From positions 25,012,436 to 25,076,435 of the forward strand of contig OX235275.1 of assembly GCA_944472155.2 (NCBI GenBank): a DNA stretch of 64,000 nucleotides. The letters are read 5' to 3'. The notes beneath the pieces are model-generated. The model saw only the letters and a list, made by a program, of their open reading frames with translations. It did no database searches and was not told the origin of the DNA. Positions 1 through 11,595 of this stretch are shown here, one piece after another. The stretch is from Trichobilharzia szidati. Its lineage: Eukaryota; Platyhelminthes; Trematoda; Strigeidida; Schistosomatidae. The position numbers and the translations under genes were made by a program. Position 1 is the stretch's first letter. Each line of letters begins with the position of its first letter.

Positions 1-135
1 CTGTGATATTCTCGCGATTCTGTTCGTAACATTGTCACTAGGTCCTTCCGAGGATTATTCCAAGCCACCTATAGCACCCACCTCGTAGCCATCCGAAAGT
101 TGACAGACTTGTTAGCATTCTTCTCCATCAAAAAA
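1..135. repeat. Direct repeat copy 1 (partner at 3655-3785)
   Basis: The first 112 bases recur almost unchanged at 3655-3766, and weaker similarity continues for about 20 bases in both copies. The - strand reads as a short conceptual peptide with a tryptophan/arginine pattern like the 3' end of a non-LTR retrotransposon ORF. I infer a LINE 3' fragment. The family was not identified. Confidence 0.6.
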
Positions 136-613
136 TACACTCGTGGTATTTCGCAGTCTAGGTTGTCGTTTTTCTCTTTCCATTTGGATCCGAAATGTCA
201 CTTAAGCAACCAACGTGTGAAGTGGATGTTGTCGGAAGTGCCAGTATTGACAGCTCATATCAAATACTGGGACAGTGGAAGTGTTAAATCGATCTGTCGC
301 CCTTCGTCTGCGCTTAACTACACACATCCACGTGGGCATTAAGGGATGTGATGACAAAGGCTCCAGAAGATTACTAATGTGTGTCATTTCCTTTTGCAGA
401 AGAGGCAAACTATTGCTCCTGCAGAACAGTCAAAGTCTAGGAGATATCACTGGACTCATTTCATTTAGGTGCCGATCAAAATGTGTCAGATAACACTGTG
501 ACTAAAATTTCAACTGTTGGTTTTCACTATCAACTATTGAAAATTGAAAGTTGGCTGTTTGAATCATCCCTGGTTGAAGGCGGCAATCTACTCATCACTT
601 TGACTGTGGCGTG

Positions 614-652
614 GTAAGTGCTATTATTCTCCCTAACCAGTTTGCCTGCTAG
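614..652 (+). other. Putative 5'-UTR micro-intron of RPL41
   Basis: A GTAAGT donor at 614 is followed by AG acceptors at 639-640 and 651-652, giving a 27- or 39-nt intron. The second acceptor sits directly before the RPL41 ATG at 653. Micro-introns of this size near gene starts are known in schistosomes. The acceptor at 652 could equally be a trans-splice site. Confidence 0.45.
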
Positions 653-730
653 ATGCGTGCTAAATGGAGGAAAAAGAGGATGAGGAGGTTGAAACGCAAG
701 AGGAGGAAAATGAGGGAAAGGAGCAAGTAA
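653..730 (+). CDS. RPL41: Ribosomal protein eL41 (RPL41), 25 aa
   Basis: Twenty-five codons from ATG 653 to TAA 728-730 encode the complete large-subunit protein eL41, a tiny, almost entirely Arg/Lys helix lodged at the interface between the ribosomal subunits. It begins MRAKWRKKRMRRLK and ends SK. From memory of the family it differs from the vertebrate protein only by Glu for Gln at residue 22. Length is exactly that of the family. It is too short for ordinary ORF calling, and its +2 frame reads as a misleading acidic peptide (664-726). A possible 27-39-nt intron abuts the start codon. AATAAA signals lie 43 and 135 nt behind the stop, and the AAMP gene follows on the same strand. The match in sequence and length leaves little doubt about identity. 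Confidence 0.93.
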   Translation: MRAKWRKKRMRRLKRKRRKMRERSK

Positions 731-772
731 TCAGACTGTCTTCTGAAACCTCTGTACTTCTGTGGAATGTCA

Positions 773-778
773 AATAAA
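773..778 (+). terminator. Poly(A) signal of RPL41
   Basis: AATAAA 43 nt downstream of the RPL41 stop, within the short 3'-UTR expected of a ribosomal protein gene. Confidence 0.6.
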
Positions 779-864
779 CCTTTCTCACACTGACGTCTTC
801 TTTGTGCTTTGAATAGTGGGGAGCGTGACTAGTCTTGACCGTTGTATATGACACTTTGTAAACC

Positions 865-870
865 AATAAA
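865..870 (+). terminator. Second candidate poly(A) signal between RPL41 and AAMP
   Basis: A second AATAAA, 135 nt behind the RPL41 stop and about 75 nt before the AAMP acceptor at 944. In an operon model the upstream message would be cut between this signal and the trans-splice site. Confidence 0.35.
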
Positions 871-929
871 CTATCTAACTGACTGCGACTTCTGAGTTGT
901 TTGTATTAGTAGAGAGGTCATATATCTCG

Positions 930-944
930 TCGTTCTTACTGTAG
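930..944 (+). promoter_or_regulatory. 3' splice site of first AAMP exon; candidate spliced-leader acceptor
   Basis: A pyrimidine-rich stretch ends in CTGTAG at 939-944, directly before GCG GAG GAA of the AAMP reading frame. The TAG of the acceptor is itself an in-frame stop, so translation cannot enter from the genomic sequence upstream. The exon starts at a codon boundary and contains no in-frame ATG. The trematode spliced leader ends in AUG, so trans-splicing here would give Met-Ala-Glu-Glu directly. Joining to a distant cis exon is the alternative. Confidence 0.5.
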
Positions 945-1044
945 GCGGAGGAACCAGAAGAAGAGGTTGAATATTTGGATGAAGACGTGGAGTGGATTGC
1001 AGATGAAGATCGGCCAGTGGACAACTCTGATGAATCGGCTAACG
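945..1044 (+). CDS. AAMP: AAMP exon 1 (first recognisable): acidic N-terminus
   Basis: A 100-nt exon between a CTGTAG acceptor and a GTGAGT donor. It encodes an acidic stretch ([17 protein letters not shown]) equivalent to the Glu-rich N-terminus of animal AAMP. It begins in phase 0, ends after the first base of a codon, and has no in-frame ATG. It lies 214 nt behind the RPL41 stop. Confidence 0.75.
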
Positions 1045-4000
1045 GTGAGTGGTGATGTCGACTTGAGAATATTTTTATTTGGGTCACTTTATGTACTGTA
1101 GTAGATGTGTCAGGGTCTCGGATAATTCTATGCGTTGGGAGCTTGGCGTTGTAGATGTGGTTGGTATTGGCTGCTTAGATATAGAATCCTCATTCGTCAG
1201 AGGATATTTCCGTGTGGAGTTCGTTGAGAGCTTATCACTATTTGAGGGAGATGGTGTAGCAGGAGCAAAGAGCTTTCAGGATCCTCTCATAGGTGGAATG
1301 GATCTAGGCGTAAGGTGATGCCATGCAAGACACATGTTTTCTGCATGTCTTGGGATGTCGAGATACACAGGTGTCGTCGTAGTTTATCAGGGAGCGGCTA
1401 CACTTCAGTGTGTCGTACATGTGTGTGAGCGCAATGCTGTAGTCTCGATGAGCATCGTCTCGTCGAGACCATTGCTTTCTAGTGAGTGGCTGAGATCTGG
1501 TGTCCCGTGGGTCAACAGAATCACATGTGTCTGGTGGTTATTGTAACGAGACCGTTAGCTTGGTCGTTCTGGAGTGCGTGTAAGTACATCATATGGCAGT
1601 CATCATCATTGTTAGGCGTGTAGTTGTCGTTAGAACGTGATTCTCGATTTGACAAGGCATAAGGTCGACTGTCCAACTCCTGGTGAGGTCTTCATCGTTA
1701 TAGGTCACACGAAACAGGTGGAGATGTCTCCCTTCTCTGTAAGACATCCGATGTCCATTGTGGCCTTTGCTTGAGATTCGAGTGCTGCTGGCATGACACT
1801 ACATCGCCGTGCTTCATTTGAGATTGTCGGTGTTATGGGCAATTTCATGAGATATATACTGGACAGCAGGGACTGAATGAACTGATGGAAATGCAGATCG
1901 GACTGAATGGTATAGAATTGGAGACTGGCTGGTGATAAAGCAGGTGTTGAGTGAAACCAGTGTCTCTGTCCATCATGGTTGTATGGGATGTCAAGTGGGT
2001 GACAGATAGTTGTTTGATGAGCAGGATTGAGCTGCAATTTTGGTTATCCTCCATCATCAGGGCATAGACAGTTCACAGTATGCATGTCACTGATATTTTA
2101 ACAAGCGGAGACACCAAACTCTGAGTCGACATTGGGAATCACGCCTCTGATATCCGGAAATCTCCTCAAGGATTACTATCTGGAGGTATGTTGAGATTTA
2201 CTGGACTGCGAATAACAATGTGTCTGGTTGAAGGTGTCCGAGAGTAGGGAGCACAGTGGTATATAGGGTAGGGATTGCAGACAGACTGCGTGAATCTAAT
2301 GGTTGTATACCGACCTTCTAGTGGTGTGAATCTGTCTCTACGAGCAATGTTATCCAACCCTGGAGAAGGTCGGAAGTGAGCTAGTGGTGATCAAACCAAA
2401 ACTTCGCATCAATTGAAGAAATCCTTGGCTGTCAGTTTGAACCTTGTATGTGGGAATGGCCTTTCTGGTTGACACACTCTGGATACTAAGAACCAATGGC
2501 ATGAGACTGTCTGTAATGTGGCTTATATGCAATCTCCGGTCTCTGTCCACGATATGATTAAGGAGAGGATATTCAAACTTGTAAGTCTTTGCCCATAGGA
2601 TAAATCAGTGATACCATGAATCGTGCGTGTGGCCTTCGTTCGAACATCCTTCTAGAAGCCCTTCTTTAAACAAGGGTTAGTTGCCTGGTTATAGTCTTCT
2701 AATGCTGACCTCACCAGAGATGTACATTAAGTGGGGAAAGTTTCCATGGTGATTCAGGTGACGGCCTTTTGTATGTGGCGCATATGGATTTGAAACTTTA
2801 GAATGCCAACGCGTGAGTGTGTCTGAGTTTTTAGGTCATGATTTATTATGACACCTACATCTGTGTACGTCTGGACTGGTGAGATGTAATTTCTGCACAA
2901 CCCTCACATTCCTCAGTCTATTCATGCCTTTATAACTATGATTATTATCATTCCCATGGGTTTTGAGTGGAACAAAGAGGGTTTCAGCAGCACATCTCCA
3001 TTTCATCATGTTCTCTGCAGGTCTATTTGCCTGGCTTCATGATTACTTAGAAACTGTAGTCTCCTCACACAATCTCTTCCGTACCACCCTCTCGGACCAA
3101 CGCCCAACTCGTCGTTTACTTTCCTAGTTCCACTCGAGACTTTGTCTGAAGCGTAATGTCTTCCAACGATTTTCTCAGCATGTATCTGACTCACTTCCAT
3201 TTCCTTCGGCATATTTCCTGAGTAGAGGGTTGTTGGTCGGCAGACTTCCTTGTTGCTAATCCTTCATCAGCCGGCCGACTGAACTCCAATATGTCATCAG
3301 CGAAGTAGGTGGAGCTGTGGATAAAAGTCTGAAGTGGCCTGTTGACAATGCTTTTCGTGACATGCAAACTCCAAGTCTCTGAACACAAATAGGCTAACTG
3401 ACTGACTGACTGACTTGGCATTAGTTTTGCAAATCCAAATCCCGTCGTTGATGCTTAGTGTAGTAGATTTGCTCATCACTGATTTCAAAGTGTGAAGGTC
3501 TGTCTTGCCTTTCCAATTCTGCTTGACTTTAGCATCTTCGACCGTGCTGTCTGTGGTTGAATCGACGATGCTCAGAAAAGTGAAAGAAATGACTGAGTCG
3601 ATTAATGTTACCTCAACTCAACTGACTGGTAGGCAGTGTTTATTGTAGGGCAAACTGTGATATTCTCGCGATTCTGTTCATAACATTGTCACTAGGCCAT
3701 TCCGAGGATTATTCCAAGCCACCTATAGCACCCACCTCGTAGCCATCCGAAAGTTGACAGACTTGTCAACATTCGTCTATCAGAAGAGATTGTTGTGGAT
3801 TCAACTGTTTGTGATAGTCACCCGTACAAAGGAGATTTTCTGATCATGCCTCTACACACGACACTCTTCCCAACCTATGCTTGTATGTGCCTTTCTCGAA
3901 TAGTTTCCTCCTCCAGGACAACTGAGTTCGTTGTTGCTGTCCCGTCAATAGCTGCCAAACATTCAGCACTTTAACTGCAGCACTAAACGTCTTTCCTCGT

Positions 4001-7000
4001 ATACATATATCATTTCGCGGATAGTTTTGAAAGTCCTACTCCGCGTGATGCTAAAGAGCTGGCTCAAAACTGAGTTTCGAAGTTGAGATGTGTTATGTGA
4101 GAGTTATGCGAGGTGCACTTAGCTTGCAGTTCGTCTAATCTAATTTGAAATAGTTCCCTTATTGTTACAAATAAAATCATTATTACATCGTAGGATATCA
4201 TTGCCCGAGGGATTTCTAGGTTTCAGCCTTTCTGAATTACGTGACAAGTGCAGCTCAAACCTGACTGGTTTCAACATAGAACTTTGCACAGATGTGCAGC
4301 AGTTCGAGTTGCCACACCCCATGCAGCACACAATGCAAGAGAAGAGAGCTAGGGCAGACAAGTATGAGATAGAAAGGCGAGTAATATGGAGGAAGGACAA
4401 CAGTCTTATTGGATATGAGAAATCATAAAGAGTGAATACATCTGTGCCAGCCATTGAGTATGATTTTGAGCCATATCACCAACCTCACCTTTGTATCAGG
4501 TGTCAGTAAATGGTCTTCGTCTAAGGGTCTTAAACTAAATCCTACTAGATATCAGGCTGTTAATTTCAGTTTCCGATGTAAAAGGAAGTTAAATGAAGCT
4601 GTTGGTTCCTATGGACGTTGCACAATTGATGATAGTGATATAGAAATCAAGTTTGAAGTTAAGTATCTTGGATTAATTCTTTCTACTGACCTATCCTGGT
4701 CTTCCCATGTCTTAGCGATTTCTAAAAGAATATTTCGTCTGACATTTTACATTAAGAAGTTAAGGCACTCAGGTATGACTCAAGCTCTCCTCTTACAGTT
4801 TGTCAATTTGTGCATCTTACCTGTTCTTCTTTATTGTTCATTTTTATTCTTTTCTGGATTGGTTAAAAAGACTTTGTTATACTCCGTAGAACTCTGAAGA
4901 CTGTCAGTTAGTAGGGCGAGTGGTATCCCATTGGCCCAGATCGTTGACATCGTCATTGATATGCACTTGATAATTTCATGTAATAAATTTGCTAAAGGGA
5001 TTTTGTCAGATTATGAACATCCATTTTACCCGGAGCTTTCACCTTGCATCTCCTCAAGTGGAACAAGAAGTCATTTTTAAAAGACTTTACCTGGTCACTT
5101 CTAAGTATACAAATTCCATGACACCATATTTGGCACGTATTTTATATGATGAAAATAGTGTCAGGCATGAACTTATTAACCTGGATGGCACTTTTTTTAT
5201 TCTTTTACTTCGCAGTGGAACATAGGGCTTCAAGCTAGAGGCTTGAAGTTTCTGTAGCGGTGGTGTTTACTTTTACGGAATGGGGTTGCTAGCCTCATGC
5301 CCAACCTTCCCTCTTTACTAGTCTTATTACTGGCTAGGCAGGAATGTAAAGGAGTGCGTCGGCTGGAGATCGAATTTCGGACCACATGCGTGGTCGGCGA
5401 GCATTCTACCGCTGTCCACCGACGCACCAATTTTAACTCTGCTATGTCAGGGAAGGTTGTATAACTTGCTAAGATTTCCATAGTGTATCGACAAAATTGT
5501 TTGAAACAAACCTACTGTTATTATTACTATTATTATTATCATTATTATTATTAACATTATTATTATTCTCACTCTCGGAATATACACATTTGATCATAGG
5601 GAATAAAAAGACAGTTGCAGCGAAGAAAATTTTCTTTTCGACGAAGTCGTGACGGGTGAGCTATCTTAGCTAACAAGGTTAGGTTAAAAATGAGTTAGAG
5701 GTGGTGGTCAACCTAAAACCTGGCGGCATAACTCCCTTGAATTCTTTGAACTGTTGATTTGAGCTAGCCACTTAAGGAGGTGTAGGTAGGTAGCCTGTTT
5801 GGTTGGAGTCTTCGGGATTCTAAGAACCAGTGGTTGAAGATGTGGCTCAAAATCGTTCCCACTGGCATTGATGCATTCACTCTTTGTGTAGTCTCTTATA
5901 TGTATTAAGTTCTCATGTTTTTAGTTGTTACCATTGTTATTTCCCCACACATTATTGCTTATTGTAGTACCTTCTGAGTCCCCTTTTTCTCTCTATTTTG
6001 TCTACTTTTGTGTGTTACATGGCATGTAGTAACTTGAACTGCCGCACTTCTGTGCAAAGTTATACGTTGAAACTTAGGTGGTCAGATTTGCTAGCCCCAA
6101 GCCCGCCCTTCTATCCTTTCCAGGTTTAGAACCGGAGATTATACTAGATGAAGTGTATGTCGTAAAGTGTGCTAAAGCGTAGGTTCATCAAAAAAAAAAT
6201 TCGTTATGCCAGATAACAGGCCAACTCAAAGCAACTGAAAACTTTTAGGATATTCGTTATATGCAGTTAAGGCAGTTGATATGTGGGACATTCAGTGAGC
6301 AATATTGAAGTTAGGCATCGGTCGAGTGCTAGGTAAGGAGGGAGGGGAAATCAATCGACGAGGCTGTGAAGCTACATCGGTTGAGATGGTTAGGACATGT
6401 GCTACGAATCCATGTCTAGCCATCGCCTTCCTCGATAACGAGCAATGTTAGGTAACATAGGATTGGTGAGGTTAGAAAAGAGACGCTGGTGGTCAAACCT
6501 AAACATGGCCTCATCAGTCAGTGAAATCCACAACAGTTAGTTTAAGCCAGCCACCCACGTAGGAAGATGTAGACTTCCTGGTTGGGTTCCTCGGAACCGT
6601 TAACACCGATGCCTGGAGACAATTGATGATAGGGCTGTCTCAACGTGATCGTTCTCAGTGGCTGGTGCAGATGCATCCACTCCTTGTGACTTATAGTTTC
6701 CAATAAAACTATATTGTTCTTCGCTGTTACTATTCTTTTTGCCTCATATCTCTGTTCACTGTCTCTATTTTGCATTTGTTTTTACTTTCTTCTCTTGCTT
6801 TGTGTGCTGAGTGAAGTGTGGCGACTGGAACTGCTGCACATCGGTGCAGAGTTCTACGTTGAAACCAGCCAGTCAGTCACCTTCGAAGTGACACCCAAAC
6901 ACCTATTGGTTTCCAATCGGGTACCACTCGCAGAGATGGCTTGGCTGGCATATGATGTTACTCAGTGGTTTTTTTAGTGTACACCTAATTCATCTCCACT

Positions 7001-10000
7001 TTCTTTGAGATATTTGTTGGGTTATATGGGGTGACATAATTGACATAATTACTTAAAAATGGCTTTAGAAATAAAAATAAGAGTTGTAAATTACGCATTA
7101 CTTAACGGCGCAAAGGAAGATACCTTTAGAAATTTGGTTAAGTTACAATTGTTATTGAGTGAGATGAAAGGTGGTAGTTGAGTGTGTCCATTTAACAAGT
7201 GTGAAGAGTGTGAGAAAATGTAAGAAAGGAACATGTGATATATTAGTGAATTAATTAATAAAGTAAAAGCAAATAAAAGTAAAATTAAAAATAAAAGCGC
7301 ACACTTTCCTAACGCATCTCTGAACATTATCCGGTATGGTTAGCAAAAGGACAATGAAAGACAGTTACTGGGGCAATTCTCGAGCACTTGGTGTGAACTC
7401 AAGCCACGTAGCTCCACCAGAGTCGTCGTCTTTCAAGATTATCTACAAGATGAGACCAAATAGTACAAAGTGCATAAGGTTTCGACATTTGTGTTTGGTG
7501 GATGCGTTGGCAATTCGTCAATACACCTCGGTACTCTGTATATAGAAAAAGTCTATCCAGTCTCTTATTCTGCCTTGGTCTTAACCTCTTCATTTGTCGT
7601 TCCCTGTAAATTTTACTTTAAGTTTGCTTTTACTTTAATAATTAATTCACTATTATCACTTTCATATGTTCCTTTTGCACATTTTTTTCACCCTCTTCAC
7701 ACTTGTTAAATTGACACTCAACTACCAGCTTTCTTCTCACTCAGTCACAATTGTAACCTTATTAAATTTCTAACGCTCTTTCTTTAAGCTGTTTAGAAAA
7801 ACATTTCTTGTTCTTTATGAAGAAAGTATGCAGTCGATTCCAGTCTGATTTCAGATTTACGGAGGGTGTGTCTCGCATTTCCGAAACAGTGACTGGCTTT
7901 GGCATTATCGTCATCATCATCATTATCTGTGTCTCCTGTAGCTTTTGGAACCATGCTGCCTAGATAAGTGAAATTGGTAACTTCCTTCAAATTCCTCCTG
8001 TTGATAGTGATTGGTGCCTTTTTTGTTGTTGATGGCTGGTTAGGTGTCTTCACCAGCCGGAATCCTGATTTTTCTTCTCTGAACTTGTTGGTTTTCGTTT
8101 GTAAAGTCTTCGAGTTTTTGATGTGGTTGTCTTCTCTGAGGTGGATAGTTAATTTGCGAAGCTTTCATTGCCCTACTCACTAGGCAACATCTAAAGGCTC
8201 ACTTCAGATTGAAGTATGCGCTGAAGATGTTACCTAGTAGTAGGGCAATGAAAGCTTCGCAAATTAACTATCCAGCTCAGAGAACTCAACTACATCAAAA
8301 TCATCCATCTGACCTTCAAATCTTCTCCATCATGTCTTCGAGTTTATGTGACATTAAATATAAACCATCCACAAAATCTAGAGCTTTAAGTTTTCTTATC
8401 TGTCCAGTGTATTTTTATCTTCTCACTTCCTATAGCCTGATGCATAATCCAGTCGTCACAATGAGAATTATCACCAGTGATAGTAGGCAGGTAGCCTTGT
8501 TTTACTCCTGTGTTCACTTCAAAGACCTTCGTGAGTTTTCCGTTGTGGTGGATCACCTAACACACGTGGCATTATCATATAGCCAGCTGTTGAATGTGGT
8601 TGATAAAGATTTGGGGCACCGCCCCCTGCATGATGTTGAAGTAGTTTCCAAACTACTTCTCAGCCAATGCCGTCTGTCGTAGGTCTTTTTGAAGTTGAGG
8701 TAGAGATTTAACTGCCTTTCTATGTGCTCTGTCCAATGATGATGCGTAGAATTGCAATTTGATCCTAAAATGATTTGCCTTTACTAAATCCAGCTTGGTT
8801 TAAATTCATTTTTTTCACGTCTTAACCGACTACTGGGTATGGCCAAGGGTGGGGATAGGCTCGGGTGTGTGTTGTCTTCACGAAATGCTCTCATCAGCCA
8901 GGTGGCTGGAGTATTCATATAACCTTTGCTAGAAAGGCAGCTGTGTTGATAAAACTACGAAGCTCCTGATCCAGAATGCTTCTGATGGACTCACCAAGAC
9001 TCTCTGAATCATACAGAAGAAGAACTGACTTGGCATTAGTGGTAAAAATTCGAATAGTGATCCTTGTGCTGCTGTGAGTGTATTAGATTTCCAGACTGAT
9101 CTCAGATTATTTGGGAAGATCTTTCTTAGTTTTCTAATTTTGTTTCGCTGTAATATACAACACATCCGTGCTGAACGCCTGTAGTTGAAACCATACTGCC
9201 TAGATAGGTGACGTTGGTGACTTTCTTCAAACTTCCCTGTTAGTGTGTGTTAGTCATTGGTGCTTGTTGTTGTTGTTGGTTGGTTGGTTGGCTAGGTGTC
9301 TTCACCACCTGGAATCCTGATTTTGTTGCTTCTTCTTCTCTTCTTCTTCGAACATGTTGGTTTTCTCCTGTAGTTTGTCTGACATTAGACAGAATTCCTC
9401 TGCAAAGTTCATTCCTATCTCCTCCCTGTCTCTCTCTCTCTCTCCCTTAGACACAGTTCACCGCATGACCCTATCCACAACAATCAGGAATATCACGCCA
9501 GGCAGCCTTGTCATACTTTTATCTTCTCTTTATAGACCTTTGCTTATTTTCCTTATTTTGAATCAATTAACCAGGGACATTACCATTAGCCGAATGTGTT
9601 AACCCTGGCTGCTGATTCAAGAAACTGTTTTGTGTACTTCTTATCCAATATATATATATGTAGGGGACACTGTTGTTGTGTTCCTCAAGGATCTTTCGTT
9701 ATTTTCTATAGTACAATTCAATTGAATATTTTTTTAGGATTTCATCATAAGCTGATATCGGTTAAGAACCATTGGAAAACCAGTTGAGAGTACTGCCAGA
9801 CAGCTAGCTAGCTGTTTCGTTAGCCTAGTTTAGGATGATGCTCCGCTCCAGCAGTACTCACTCATCACAGGGGTTCGAAGTGTCGACCGTCCGGTTGCAA
9901 GATGAGCTCGTAGACGATTACTCAGCCAGTGGGACCCGATCCAATGACCCACAGCCAGCCCATGAATTTCAACTTCTGTTAACTCACTATACGGACCGAC

Positions 10001-11560
10001 CCACTAGCCAATATCACCTGTGAGGAGTATTTTCCCTCACCCGCCGCCACTGACCTGCTGTACCACACTGTTCATGACTTCTCACTAGAACCCAGGTAAC
10101 TACCTACCTGAGTAGGGCCATCCGCTATTGAGCCTCAGATTTATATTCAAGTGTAGGTTTGCAGGGATTTAATTTGACTAGTTACAGCATTTCATTGGGA
10201 AACCACCTAGGAGTACTGGACAGTTGTTTCGCGCTCACTCGTGAATTGACAGAAGTTGGAATTCATGGGCTGGTCCAAGTGGCTTAATATTCTACGAGCT
10301 CGCTTTATAGCTAGCAGGTCGTGGGTTCGAACCCCAACTAGGCCGACAAAACAGCCAACTGTCTGTCAGTACTCCCTGTGGGGCTGCTTTCTCCAATGGT
10401 TCTCTAACTAATGTCATCTCATGATGATGAAACCCTGAAGGTAACCAATCAGATCTAATTCCTGCGAACCAACACTTTAACGTTAACCTCCTACATACAA
10501 CAAGCGACACAGCACGGAATTCTTTAATGTACTTAACTTCATATTGTAACTTATTCTTTGTTTTTGTGTGCAAATCGATTAAATTTATGATGTTTTTCAC
10601 ATTTTGATTTCAACATATATAGAAGGCGATATGTTTGAAGAGCACATGGATGTTGTTCAAGAGTTCACACCGCCTCAAGATGATACATTCCAGCTGTTTT
10701 CAGGACATAAAGGTATGTGTTTTCGTATATTTATTTGTGTTTAAGTGAATTTTTGATTTTGTTTTCTCATAAAACTACATACTACTGATTGATTATGACG
10801 AGTAGTAGTTGTATACCACTCGCTCATATTCACAACTAGTAGTGCTTGCTAGCCAACCAGCTAGATCGAGGCGACCTAAACACCGGGCAGGTGTTTCGTT
10901 TGTGGCAGGGCTCATCAGCTTAGACAGCTGGTGTTACTATTAAGTCGAGATATTTGATTTTCCAATTTATTGATTGATGGATTGGATTGAAATGTTCGAC
11001 CTCTGTGTTAATATCTTGGTGCTGCCTCCTAGTAAGCCGATGCTTCGAAGTTGTATGAGGATTGACTTGAAGTACCTTGAACGGGTGGAGGATTGAATGG
11101 GGCGGTGACTAGCAGTTGAATATAGGGGATGCTTATTTCGTCTTATTTGGAACTGACTCGTTAGCTAGTTGGATGTGTACATGCATTCCCCTCCCCCAGC
11201 CAGTGTATGGTGGTGGACAGTGTCCCCACTGAGACTCAGACCCGACACCCATCATTTCAAACTCCAAGACAATATCCACTAAAATATGGGGGTTGTCCGT
11301 AGTGTGAAAGGCCATGGGGGGATAGTATCAGTTTCAATGTAGGTATCTCCAGATGACGAACAAGTCCCCCAAGTGGGATGAAATGTTGTGCACCTTGGAT
11401 TACACTGTCATTCTGTATTAGATAAATTTATTCGGTATAATACACGGGATTCATAAGTGGATCATGTAGTTTCAAGCACAATTGTATTTCCTGTTCATAA
11501 TCATATATCAATTCCGAGTATTCGCACAATTTTCTGATTCGCTTCATATAGCCTTTCTCC

Positions 11561-11595
<35 letters not shown>

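Noticed and set aside
664..726. Acidic reading frame starting at ATG 664 as AAMP exon 1 (donor GTAATC at 727, phase 0)
   Set aside because: It is the +2 frame of RPL41, in which Arg/Lys codons (AGG, AAA) necessarily read as Glu codons. The acidic look is a by-product. A spliced-leader start at 945 explains the phase without dual coding, though a fused transcript cannot be excluded.
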